The notes under the pieces are model-generated. The model had not been told where the DNA came from. It worked only from the letters and a program-made list of their open reading frames with translations, and did no database searches. Position numbers and translations under genes: made by a program. Below are positions 57,590 through 64,000 of a stretch of DNA of 64,000 nucleotides, piece by piece. Numbering within the stretch: position 1 is the first letter of the stretch; every line of letters starts with the position of its first letter. Source of the stretch: Urbifossiella sp046350095 (GTDB lineage: Bacteria; Planctomycetota; Planctomycetia; Gemmatales; Gemmataceae); contig JAXMBA010000007.1 in NCBI GenBank assembly GCA_046350095.1, positions 310,001-374,000 on the forward strand, given 5' to 3'.

Positions 57590-57661
57590 GCCGCCTTAGC
57601 TCAGCGGTAGAGCACGGCTTTCGTAAAGCCGGGGTCCAGGGTTCAAATCCCTGAGGCGGCT
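57590..57661 (+). tRNA. tRNA-Thr (anticodon CGT)
   Basis: A 72-base cloverleaf. The acceptor stem is GCCGCCT with AGGCGGC, the D stem GCTC with GAGC, and the anticodon stem CGGCT/AGCCG with loop TTCGTAA (anticodon CGT). The T arm is CAGGG TTCAAAT CCCTG. The discriminator is T. CCA is not encoded. It is followed 9 bases later by a rho-independent terminator. Confidence 0.95.
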
Positions 57662-57670
57662 CTGATCTAA

Positions 57671-57703
57671 ACGCCGCAAGGGTCGCACCTTGCGGCGTTT
57701 TTT
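57671..57703 (+). terminator. Rho-independent terminator after tRNA-Thr
   Basis: ACGCCGCAAGGGT (57671-57683) pairs with ACCTTGCGGCGT (57687-57698), with one bulged G, and runs into six Ts (57698-57703). It is nine bases downstream of the tRNA. Confidence 0.9.
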
Positions 57704-58090
57704 CCTTGTCCCTTCTGTCATCCGCTTCTCGAACTTCCGTCGATTTCTGCCCTGCCCCTCTTTTCTTCAAGGGGGCAAACAACGGTCCCAGTTCCGATGC
57801 CCGCCGGCGGGGTCTTTTCGGACCTCCAGAGGGTGTTTGCCCCTCTGTTTGCCCCCAAGTGTCCAGTCGGTAATCACCCCTCTGGGTTGCTGGGAGCAGG
57901 CGACGATTCGCTGCTAATCACCACACGCCGAAGTGTCACCGAATGAGGGAGACGCACTCAGCCTGGTCGGCAGCGGCAAGGTTGTCATGGTTCGCGAAAT
58001 TTCTACAGACAGCAGCACCCATTCGGTGAAGTACTGCACGCAAAAGATCACCTGTCGTCCAGCCGGGGCGACGAACCGGGAGGTAGCGAC
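57704..58090. other. Intergenic region between tRNA-Thr terminator and arylsulfatase
   Basis: A 387-base gap with noticeably lower GC than the left part of the window. No gene, hairpin or repeat of note is visible. It should contain the arylsulfatase promoter. It would be the left edge of any element inserted at the tRNA, but no repeat of the tRNA 3' end is present within the window to confirm this. Confidence 0.5.
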
Positions 58091-59776
58091 ATGCCAAACG
58101 CGCGGGCAATGACGATTCTGGCAACTCTGGCGCTCGTGCTTGCGCCTGTGTCATCTGTCTGTGTAGCAGGCGATGGCCCGAAGGGTAAACCGAACATCCT
58201 GCTCATCGTCGCCGACGACATGGGGTACTCGGACCTCGGCTGCTTCGGTGGCGAGATCAAGACCCCGAACCTCGACGCGCTCGCCGCGCGGGGGCTGCGG
58301 GCCACGAACTTCTACGTCGCACCCAGTTGCTCCCCCTCGCGCTCGATGCTCTTGACCGGGACGGACAACCACGTGGCGGGCCTCGGCAGCATGGCCGAGT
58401 GGATCGGCCCGACGCATAGGGGCAAGCCGGGCTACGAAGGTTACCTCAACACCCGCGTGACGACCGTCGCCACCCTGCTCCGCGACGGGGGCTACCACAC
58501 CTACATGGCCGCCAAGTGGCACCTGGGCGAGAAGCCCGACCAGTGGCCGGCCAAACGGGGGTTCGAGCGGGACTTCGCACTTATACAGGGGGGCGGAAGC
58601 CACTGGTCCGACATGCTCGGACTGCTCCCCTCGGAACCCAAGGTGACCTTCACCCGCAACGGGGAGACGGTCAAGGATCTGCCAGCCGACTACTACTCGT
58701 CGAAGTACTTCACCGACTTCGTCATCAAGAGCATCGACGAGAACGGCGGCGACGAGAAGCCGTTCTTCGCCTACCTCGGCTACCAGGCCCCACACGGCCC
58801 GCTGGCCGTGCCGGCCGAGTGGCGGGACAAGTACAAGGGCCGGTACGACAAGGGGTACGACGCCGTCCGGACGGAGCGACTGGATCGGCAGAAGAAGCTC
58901 GGCATCGTCGGCAAGGACGTGGTCACGTTCCCGCGACTGCCGAACATCCCGGCGTGGGACAAGCTGACGGACGAGCAGCGACGACTCGTGGCCCGCAAGA
59001 TGGAACTCTACGCGGCCATGATCGAGTACATGGATGACCAGATCGGCCGGCTGATCGCCCACCTGAAGAAGACCGGCAAGTACGACAACACCCTGATCGT
59101 CTTCATCTCCGACAACGGCGCGGCCGGCGAGGACATGGCCGAACTGGTGACCAAGTTGGCCCCCGCGGCGAAGGACTGGTTCGACAAGACGTTCGACAAC
59201 CGCCCGGAGAACTGGGGCCGCCCGGGTTCTGCTGTCGAGTACGGCCCGCCGTGGGCGCAGGTCAGCAGCGTGCCGTTCCGCCTGTTCAAGGGGGTCTTGG
59301 CCGAGGGCGGCATCCGCGCCCCGCTCATCGTGAGCGGCCCCGGCATCAAGCACGCCGGGTCCATCAACCACTCCGTCCTGCACGTCATGGATATCACGCC
59401 GACGTCCCTGGAGTCGGCCGGCGTCGAGCACCCGGCGAAGCAGAAAGGGAGCACGGTTGCACCGATGCAAGGGAAGTCGATGTGGCCGCTGCTCGCCGGC
59501 CGGGAGAAGGCGACCCGCACGGATTCGGACTGGCTCGGCTGGGAACTGTTCGGCAATCGGGCGATCCGGCAAGGCGACTGGAAGCTCCTGTACCTGTTGA
59601 AAGGAGCCGGCGGCCCCGGCGACTGGGAGCTGTTTAACCTCAAGGACGACCCCGCCGAGATGCACGACCTGTCCGCGAAGCACCCCGAGAAGCGCGAGGC
59701 GCTGCTGAAGCTCTGGGACGAGTACGTGAAGAGGAACGGCGTGATCGTGTCCGATGCCGGACCTTACGCCAAGTGA
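58091..59776 (+). CDS. Arylsulfatase (family S1), secreted
   Basis: A 561-residue sulfatase. The signal peptide is about 1-27 (ILATLALVLAPVSSVCVAGD). Metal-binding Asp residues are in NILLIVADDMGYSDLG. The formylglycine site is C80 in SCSPSRSMLLTG. Further marks are MAAKWHLGEKP, YLGYQAPHGPLAVPAEW and FISDNGAAGEDM. The overall length and the C-terminal end (YVKRNGVIVSDAGPY) are like the Pseudomonas-type AtsA arylsulfatases. It releases sulfate from sulfate esters outside the cytoplasm and needs formylglycine maturation. It is about 37 kb-scale unrelated to the sulfatase at 34118 beyond family membership, and here stands alone after the tRNA-Thr. Confidence 0.93.
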   Translation: MPNARAMTILATLALVLAPVSSVCVAGDGPKGKPNILLIVADDMGYSDLGCFGGEIKTPNLDALAARGLRATNFYVAPSCSPSRSMLLTGTDNHVAGLGSMAEWIGPTHRGKPGYEGYLNTRVTTVATLLRDGGYHTYMAAKWHLGEKPDQWPAKRGFERDFALIQGGGSHWSDMLGLLPSEPKVTFTRNGETVKDLPADYYSSKYFTDFVIKSIDENGGDEKPFFAYLGYQAPHGPLAVPAEWRDKYKGRYDKGYDAVRTERLDRQKKLGIVGKDVVTFPRLPNIPAWDKLTDEQRRLVARKMELYAAMIEYMDDQIGRLIAHLKKTGKYDNTLIVFISDNGAAGEDMAELVTKLAPAAKDWFDKTFDNRPENWGRPGSAVEYGPPWAQVSSVPFRLFKGVLAEGGIRAPLIVSGPGIKHAGSINHSVLHVMDITPTSLESAGVEHPAKQKGSTVAPMQGKSMWPLLAGREKATRTDSDWLGWELFGNRAIRQGDWKLLYLLKGAGGPGDWELFNLKDDPAEMHDLSAKHPEKREALLKLWDEYVKRNGVIVSDAGPYAK

Positions 59777-59896
59777 GCACCGTGACACCTGTGGGGCGAA
59801 ATCCACCGCGCCGTTGCAGCGACATGTTCGGCCGCGTGACGCCCGCCCCCGTGGTCGGAGTAGTCGCTCGCGGGCAACTGGAGGTTGGGTGCGGTG

Positions 59897-61288
59897 TTAG
59901 AATCGCCAAAGAAACTGAGTCACGAAGATGACTCCGTCAGCGTCGTTCAATGGCGAGGTGTAATTCGTCTTGCGGTAGTCCACTTCGAACCCGATCTGGA
60001 AGGTCTTGCTGACATCCCACAAGAAGGTGTTGAAGAACGTCTGATTGCACGCGATCTGCCCAGGCGCGAGATCGCGTCTGAGCGGGTTGTCGATGCCGTA
60101 GCCGAAGTGGACGTGGACCTTGGGATTCAAGTAGTAGTAGATCTCGCCGTAGCCGCCCTTGGTTCGGATCGGCCGGAAGGTCTCCGAGTTGTAGTTTTGC
60201 AAGACCCCGGCGTTGTATTCGCCCAACGTCTGGCCAACGAAGGCTTCGGCTTTCACGCCCAATCGGTCCGTCACGGCCCACTGCAAGTCGCACCCGAGGC
60301 CCCAGATGTTATCGACGTAGCGTTCAGGAACGGGATCGCCAGGTGACACCCTCGTAATTCGGATCTGACCGACAACGCCGGAAACACCGAACTCGACCGG
60401 GCGTTGTTTTCGCCCACCCATGAACTCCTGAATCTCGCCACCGCCCAATGCCACGCGACTTTCGAGGTTTGGAAAGCCGTTGTCTTCGACAAGCGGGTCT
60501 CTGAGCGAGTTGCGGACGAGCGTGGAAATGGGCTCACTCAGCCCGAACTGAAACGTCAGTTGGGAGCCGTCGTCGAAGTGGCAGTAGCGCTCGAATCGAA
60601 TCTGACCGCGATACGATCCCGCGTTACCGGAGCCGTAGAGGTAACTCATCGGTATCACCGTGGGGCCGACGGGGTTGAAGATGTCCCGCTGGAGACCGGC
60701 CGCGAACCGCATCTGGTCGTTCTTGAGTTCGCCATAAGCGTAGTAGACCAAGAGGCCATAATTGTCATTCGTGATGGTGTCGTTGAAGAAATTGACGAGG
60801 ATTTCGGCTCCGGGAGTGAACCCAAGAACCTCCGGACCAGAGAACCGAGCGTCAATCGAACTCTGCCGCCCGTGGAGGTCGAAGGTATTCGTGGCCTGAC
60901 CGGTCGGATCTCCGGGCCCCAAAAGCAACGGAAGGCCCGATGCGAACGGACGGCTGGTGCTGAAGACGCCCAGACCCGACAAGGTCGCCCCGATCTTGAG
61001 TCGGCTGGTGTCGTTCAGCATCGAGATCGTCGCGCCTTCGCCCGGAGTGTAGTTCGAACCGGCGTTCGGCTTGACCAACAGCGCGCGGCCGTCGGGGGCG
61101 GTGCCGGGTTCATTCAGCCGGGGTTCGGGAGTCCCATCCGGCGCGAGCGGCGGAACTTGGGTCGTCGGGAGTCCCGAAAGCGGCGTTTGAACCGAGGCTG
61201 GGGGCTCTTGAGCGGCGGCGCGGGTCGGCACGAGGCAGATCGCGGTCAGCAACCAAACCGTGAGGTGCGGGTGATACTTCATCTTCAT
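59897..61288 (-). CDS. Outer-membrane porin-like beta-barrel protein
   Basis: A 463-residue exported protein. The signal peptide is about 1-26 (LTVWLLTAICLVPTRAAAQ). A proline-rich segment follows, then a beta-barrel pattern of alternating aromatic and polar residues, with GRQSSIDARFSGPEV, YYAYGELKNDQMRFAAGLQR and YGEIYYYLNPKVHVHFGYG. The last residue is Phe (VTQFLWRF), typical of outer-membrane proteins. The layout is like the DcaP-type or related substrate porins; the substrate is unknown. AAGGATG precedes the ATG by about eight bases. It is convergent with the arylsulfatase, so uptake of its product is possible but not shown. Confidence 0.82.
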   Translation of the reverse strand: MKMKYHPHLTVWLLTAICLVPTRAAAQEPPASVQTPLSGLPTTQVPPLAPDGTPEPRLNEPGTAPDGRALLVKPNAGSNYTPGEGATISMLNDTSRLKIGATLSGLGVFSTSRPFASGLPLLLGPGDPTGQATNTFDLHGRQSSIDARFSGPEVLGFTPGAEILVNFFNDTITNDNYGLLVYYAYGELKNDQMRFAAGLQRDIFNPVGPTVIPMSYLYGSGNAGSYRGQIRFERYCHFDDGSQLTFQFGLSEPISTLVRNSLRDPLVEDNGFPNLESRVALGGGEIQEFMGGRKQRPVEFGVSGVVGQIRITRVSPGDPVPERYVDNIWGLGCDLQWAVTDRLGVKAEAFVGQTLGEYNAGVLQNYNSETFRPIRTKGGYGEIYYYLNPKVHVHFGYGIDNPLRRDLAPGQIACNQTFFNTFLWDVSKTFQIGFEVDYRKTNYTSPLNDADGVIFVTQFLWRF

Positions 61289-61640
61289 CTCGGATCATCC
61301 TTACAGCCCAAGTGCGACCGATTGCGGCGATTACACCCCACCCCCGCAACGACCCGCGAACATGCCGAGACGATGTCGACGTCTCGGACTCATATCGGTC
61401 CTCGGCGCGAGGCAACTTGACGGATTGTAGCGATTGGGTGAGTTGCTCAGGTTGCGCTGCCAGTACTACTGGAAGCTGTTGGACGCACACGCCGGCTTGC
61501 CCGCTGCACCGCTGGAAAACTCACAGAATTGAAGAGAAGAGAAAAGGAACCCGACGTAGCCGCGTGGGGGCGCGGCCAAAGGGTTCCTTTTCTGTTGAGA
61601 TTTCGTTCGAGTCGCCGAATTGTTAATTCTGCAACACGAG
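61289..61640. other. Intergenic region with terminator hairpin
   Basis: A 352-base gap between the porin start and the end of the 61641 gene. It holds the porin promoter region and a strong hairpin (61541-61592). Short open frames here show no recognisable features. Confidence 0.55.
61541..61592 (-). terminator. Strong hairpin terminator, nested stems
   Basis: The outer stem GAAAAGGAACCC (61541-61552) pairs with GGGTTCCTTTTC (61581-61592); an inner GCCGCG/CGCGGC stem lies inside. On the minus strand it is followed by a pyrimidine-rich TCTTCTC. It stands about 50 bases past the stop of the leftward gene at 61641 and could act on both strands. Confidence 0.8.
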
Positions 61641-62243
61641 TCACGCCACCACGCTTCGTCGCTGGTCAAGGACGAGGGCGGGGCAACTTCGGGATGATGT
61701 GGTTCGGCACGACTTGGCGACGGGTCGAATGGTCGGCGTGAACGGGTTGGCGACTTTCACCGGCTTCGGCTTGAGGCGGCGACGGTGGGCGTCGGTGGTC
61801 GGGAAGGGGTGGATGCGGCTCAGCCCCTTCGCCGGTGGGCGGTCTGGGAGCAGCAGCCCTTCCCGTAACTCGACGTACTGCTTGAAGGTGATGAAGTTCA
61901 TGCCGTAGTTATGATGGGAAACGGCGGAAACGAACGCGCCCGGCAGCGACCAACGGGCGCGTCCCTTCGGGCAGGAGACTGTCCCCGCTTCGATGCTCTC
62001 ATCCACGCCGTCGAAGTCCACGTCCATCTGAGCGAACAGAACGTCGAGGTCGGTGTCGCTGTTGTCGTGGACGTGCTGGTCGGGGATGGCATGTTCGTCC
62101 CGCCACCGCCCCAGCACTCGGCGGGCCTCGCCGAGCGACGTGCAGAACCGGCTGTCGATCCGCCGATGAACGTCGCCGTCCACGACGGCGAGCATCAGGT
62201 GATACAGGTGGGACCAGCGGTTCAGGTAGGCCACGGTCGTCAC
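61641..62243 (-). CDS. Hypothetical protein with C-terminal EGLLLPD/RRRL motif
   Basis: A 200-residue protein of unknown family. Residues 1-110 are a soluble region with an acidic middle (DNSDTDLDVLFAQMDVDFDG). Residues 115-178 form a basic, proline-rich unit: REGLLLPDRPPAKGLSRIHP, FPTTDAHRRRLKPKP and NPFTPTIRPVAK. That unit is clearly related to the whole protein encoded at 62377-62640. The start is GTG 62243, with a strong GAGGAGGAGA site five bases upstream, so this gene is actively translated. An internal ATG at 61901 begins exactly at the shared unit (MNFITFKQYVEL). No function can be assigned. Confidence 0.75.
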   Translation of the reverse strand: MTTVAYLNRWSHLYHLMLAVVDGDVHRRIDSRFCTSLGEARRVLGRWRDEHAIPDQHVHDNSDTDLDVLFAQMDVDFDGVDESIEAGTVSCPKGRARWSLPGAFVSAVSHHNYGMNFITFKQYVELREGLLLPDRPPAKGLSRIHPFPTTDAHRRRLKPKPVKVANPFTPTIRPVAKSCRTTSSRSCPALVLDQRRSVVA

Positions 62244-62248
62244 TTCGA

Positions 62249-62258
62249 TCTCCTCCTC
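62249..62258 (-). promoter_or_regulatory. Strong ribosome binding site before GTG 62243
   Basis: On the minus strand this reads GAGGAGGAGA, five bases before the GTG start. It is one of the best Shine-Dalgarno matches in the window and supports the long form of the 61641-62243 protein. Confidence 0.7.
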
Positions 62259-62376
62259 GTCGTTCCTCGGGGAGCGGTTTCGGCGTCGTAGTCAATGGTA
62301 GCGCCGGTCGAGTGACAACGGGATGTCAGTCGTCCACTCTGGGCGAGGCTCGCTCGGAATTGCTTCGGGAGAGTAA

Positions 62377-62640
62377 TCACCACTTTGGGAGCGGAGTCCG
62401 GGCGACCGGCTTGAACGGCTTGACAGCCGGCAGCGGCTTGACCGGGGGCCGGATGGGGTTGCTCACGACCTTCGAGACGGTTGGGGCGAAGGGCTGCGGC
62501 GGCTTCGGCTTTCGGGGCATCAGCCGGCGGCGTTCGGCGTTGGTACATGGCCACGGGTTGATGCGGGACATGCCGACCCACCGCGGCTTGTCGGGAAGGA
62601 GAAGCCCTTCGTCGGCGTAGAACCATTCGCTGAACGTCAT
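62377..62640 (-). CDS. Small basic protein with EGLLLPD/RRRL motif
   Basis: An 87-residue, proline- and lysine-rich protein. Its first 60 residues match residues 115-175 of the 61641 protein: DEGLLLPDKPRWVGMSRINP, WPCTNAERRRLMPRKPKP and QPFAPTVSKVV against the corresponding REGLLLPDRP..., FPTTDAHRRRL... and PFTPTIRPVA. The C-terminal 25 residues are a Pro-Val/Lys repeat (RPPVKPLPAVKPFKPVARTP). The shared pattern is evidence that the frame is coding. No clear ribosome site precedes the ATG. The gap to the 62243 gene is 133 bases on the same strand. Confidence 0.65.
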   Translation of the reverse strand: MTFSEWFYADEGLLLPDKPRWVGMSRINPWPCTNAERRRLMPRKPKPPQPFAPTVSKVVSNPIRPPVKPLPAVKPFKPVARTPLPKW

Positions 62641-62819
62641 GCTGTATGTACGCGACCGGCTGCGAGAACAATGAAGGTGGGGTACGGAGTTCGCCTACTG
62701 TCGCGCCGTAGGGAACCGACTATTAGAGGATTTGCAGAGGGTTTCTCGGTTTCCAGAAATGCAACCGGGCCGCACCGTCGGTATGACGGCACGGCCCTTG
62801 TGGTCGAGCCGGTCGCGGC

Positions 62820-63122
62820 TCAGTCATCGTCCAGCAGGTCGCCGGTGAGGGCGTTGTGGAGTTTCCAGTAGACGACCTCGTATGCCTTGTAGCTACCGAG
62901 CGTCGGGTGGCGACGGTGCTTGCTGTGGAAGCCGACCAGATCGGCGATCCGGCTCTTGAACGGCGACCACTCCCGTTCCACATCCCACTCGTCCCTGCAC
63001 AAGAAGCCAACGGCGACCGCCTGTGACAGCAGGCCGAGCAGGCCGGGTTCGAGTTCGACCAACTGCGACCAGTTCACTCCGTGGATCGCTTCCAGGGCTT
63101 TCACGTTTCGATCATCAATCAT
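62820..63122 (-). CDS. Hypothetical protein, third gene of the polymerase operon
   Basis: A 100-residue soluble protein of unknown family. It has WSQLVELEPGLLGLLSQAVA near the start, a KHRRHPTLGSYKAYEVVYWK segment and an acidic end (GDLLDDD). A near-perfect GGAGGA site precedes the ATG at 63122. Its start overlaps the end of the upstream gene by eight bases, so it is co-translated with the two genes before it, including the family A DNA polymerase. A replication-associated role is inferred only from position. Confidence 0.75.
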   Translation of the reverse strand: MIDDRNVKALEAIHGVNWSQLVELEPGLLGLLSQAVAVGFLCRDEWDVEREWSPFKSRIADLVGFHSKHRRHPTLGSYKAYEVVYWKLHNALTGDLLDDD

Positions 63123-63558
63123 GTTCCTCCAAAGGGAATAAAGAGTTTGTACCGACCGCCCCGGCCGTGGCCGGGGCGAGAATGGTTACGACCGGGTTCT
63201 TGCGGGGTTGCCGCCGGACCCGGATCAATCCGGCCGCTTCGAGTGCGGCCAGCGCGGTGTACTTCGCCTTCCGGTTCACGCTGAACCGCTGCAAGATGGC
63301 GGTCGTCAGCTTTACCTCGTTCGACTTCCGCCGCCCCGCCTCGAACCAGATCGCCAGTGCCACGGCGAGCGGGGCTTTCCCGGACAACTTCGAGGCGGTC
63401 GTCAGCCAGGGCAGCGGGATCGGACCCTTCAAAAACTCACCCGTCATCCTTTTCGGCTTGGGTTGGGGCGGCGGGCTGAGTTCAGGCGGCGGCGGCGGCT
63501 GAGAGAGCCGTCGGAGTCGGTCGAGATCGGCGAAGAAATCGGGGTGGGTGGCGCTCAT
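63115..63558 (-). CDS. Hypothetical protein with possible winged-helix domain
   Basis: A 147-residue protein. The N-terminal part is proline-rich (LSQPPPPPELSPPPQPKPKR). The C-terminal part (about 45-130) looks like a winged helix: APLAVALAIWFEAGRRKSNE, then RFSVNRKAKYTALAALEAAG and LIRVRRQPRKNPVVTIL, a helix-turn-helix plus wing pattern seen in replication-initiation and regulatory proteins. This is impression, not a match to a named family. ATG 63558 overlaps the polymerase stop in an ATGA arrangement and is preceded by GGGAGGT; the longer in-frame start at 63597 is less likely. The downstream gene overlaps by eight bases. Confidence 0.75.
   Translation of the reverse strand: MSATHPDFFADLDRLRRLSQPPPPPELSPPPQPKPKRMTGEFLKGPIPLPWLTTASKLSGKAPLAVALAIWFEAGRRKSNEVKLTTAILQRFSVNRKAKYTALAALEAAGLIRVRRQPRKNPVVTILAPATAGAVGTNSLFPLEEHD
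63125..63130 (-). promoter_or_regulatory. Ribosome binding site before the 62820-63122 gene
   Basis: On the minus strand this reads GGAGGA, two to three bases before ATG 63122 allowing for AAC spacing. It lies inside the end of the upstream coding sequence, as expected for coupled genes. Confidence 0.6.
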
Positions 63559-64000
63559 GCTGGCAACCTCCCGCACAACTCGCAGACCGTCTCCCACATC
63601 ACCTGCCCTCGCTTGTCCGAATACCGCTCAGGGTGACGAACCACCTTCGCATCGGTGCGGAGGGTGAATCCGTCCAACACGATCTCGCTCGCCTCCCGCA
63701 TGGCCTGCTGGGTCGCTGCAACAGCAGCGTCGATGTCGTCGGCACCGGCTTCGATCAACAGGGCGTCGTGGACGGGGCAGCACAGCCCGATACCCCGCTC
63801 AGTCGCCAAGCAGCACGCCAGTCGCATCATCTCTGCACCGTTGCCCTGCATCGGGAAATTTCTCAACGACCGGGGGTTCGGGTCGTCGCCGGCGTGAACG
63901 GTCCAGCCGAAGACGGTTCGGAGCCGTCCGGCGAGGATGGCTTCGTCCTGTACCGCGTCGGACCAGCGCCAGAACTGCTTGAACGTGTCCTTGTGCATCC
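63555..64000 (-). CDS. Family A DNA polymerase, C-terminal part (runs off the window)
   Basis: The final 147 or so residues of a PolA-type DNA polymerase. Visible are RLRTVFGWTVH (the fingers-to-palm stretch after the O-helix), NFPMQGNGAEMMRLACCLA (the NxPxQGxxA block) and the palm motif C LCCPVHDALLIEA with HDA in place of the common HDE. HDA, the short spacing and the operon with small unknown genes fit phage- or plasmid-type enzymes more than the cell's own repair PolI. The N-terminus and any exonuclease domain lie beyond base 64000. Its TGA overlaps the ATG of the next gene. Confidence 0.87.
   Translation of the reverse strand, partial: MHKDTFKQFWRWSDAVQDEAILAGRLRTVFGWTVHAGDDPNPRSLRNFPMQGNGAEMMRLACCLATERGIGLCCPVHDALLIEAGADDIDAAVAATQQAMREASEIVLDGFTLRTDAKVVRHPERYSDKRGQVMWETVCELCGRLPA

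Noticed and set aside
57504..57782. 92-codon frame on the minus strand across the tRNA-Thr
   Set aside because: It is the antisense of the tRNA, its half copy and the terminator. Such frames are a known source of false small proteins.
58151..59806. 551-codon frame opposite the arylsulfatase
   Set aside because: The sulfatase motifs on the plus strand are complete; the antisense frame is composition-driven.

Overview
High-GC bacterial chromosome fragment, almost certainly from a planctomycete of the Gemmataceae (Gemmata-like). This is inferred from gene content, not from a marker-gene comparison. The signs are a PSCyt1/DUF1549/DUF1553 protein followed by a DUF1501 protein and a sulfatase, several secreted PQQ-like beta-propellers, a kinase fused to a DUF1080 domain, a PEP-CTERM-like secreted protein near an XrtA-type polysaccharide deacetylase, and a formylmethanofuran dehydrogenase subunit C gene. 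Many genes start with GTG and few have strong Shine-Dalgarno sites.

Layout, left to right. 1-7.9 kb: M16 zinc peptidase, single-domain response regulator, aspS, small secreted protein, PilZ protein, DapA/NanA-family lyase, lipoprotein. 8-11.3 kb: a membrane-anchored protein with a CGSCSG motif followed by a secreted protein joining a metallophosphatase-like region to a four-haem cytochrome c-554-like region. 11.3-16.6 kb: non-RD protein kinase, divergent putA, phenylacetate-CoA ligase-like enzyme. 16.7-25.9 kb: three secreted PQQ-like propellers enclosing a three-gene set (LuxE/AMP-ligase-like activator, aldehyde dehydrogenase-family reductase, iron-dependent alcohol dehydrogenase) that could reduce a carboxylate to an alcohol. 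26-29.7 kb: cysK, a two-gene membrane/helical unit, glycerophosphodiesterase and aquaglyceroporin. 29.8-35.7 kb: a co-directional DUF1549/DUF1553, DUF1501, sulfatase unit. 35.7-39.4 kb: FHA-GAF-PP2C phosphatase and a kinase-TM-DUF1080 receptor. 39.7-46.6 kb: tRNA-Glu, a 1462-residue membrane-anchored TPR protein, PEP-CTERM-like protein, XrtA-type deacetylase. 46.6-57.4 kb: recN, short-chain dehydrogenase, a large subtilase-like secreted protein, orphan fhcC, eno between two long inverted repeats, a small lipoprotein, nfo.

From 57.5 kb the character changes. A tRNA-Thr gene, preceded by a 5' half tRNA-like copy, is followed by an arylsulfatase, a porin, two proteins sharing an undescribed C-terminal motif (EGLLLPD...RRRL), and a translationally coupled set ending in a family A DNA polymerase that runs off the window. 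This end may be a mobile or phage-derived region beside a tRNA, although no integrase is visible.

Intergenic space carries repeated GC hairpins. Several stand after genes and share a core like GCCCGGGGGCC, which suggests a recurrent terminator family. No rRNA, CRISPR array or insertion sequence was recognised.
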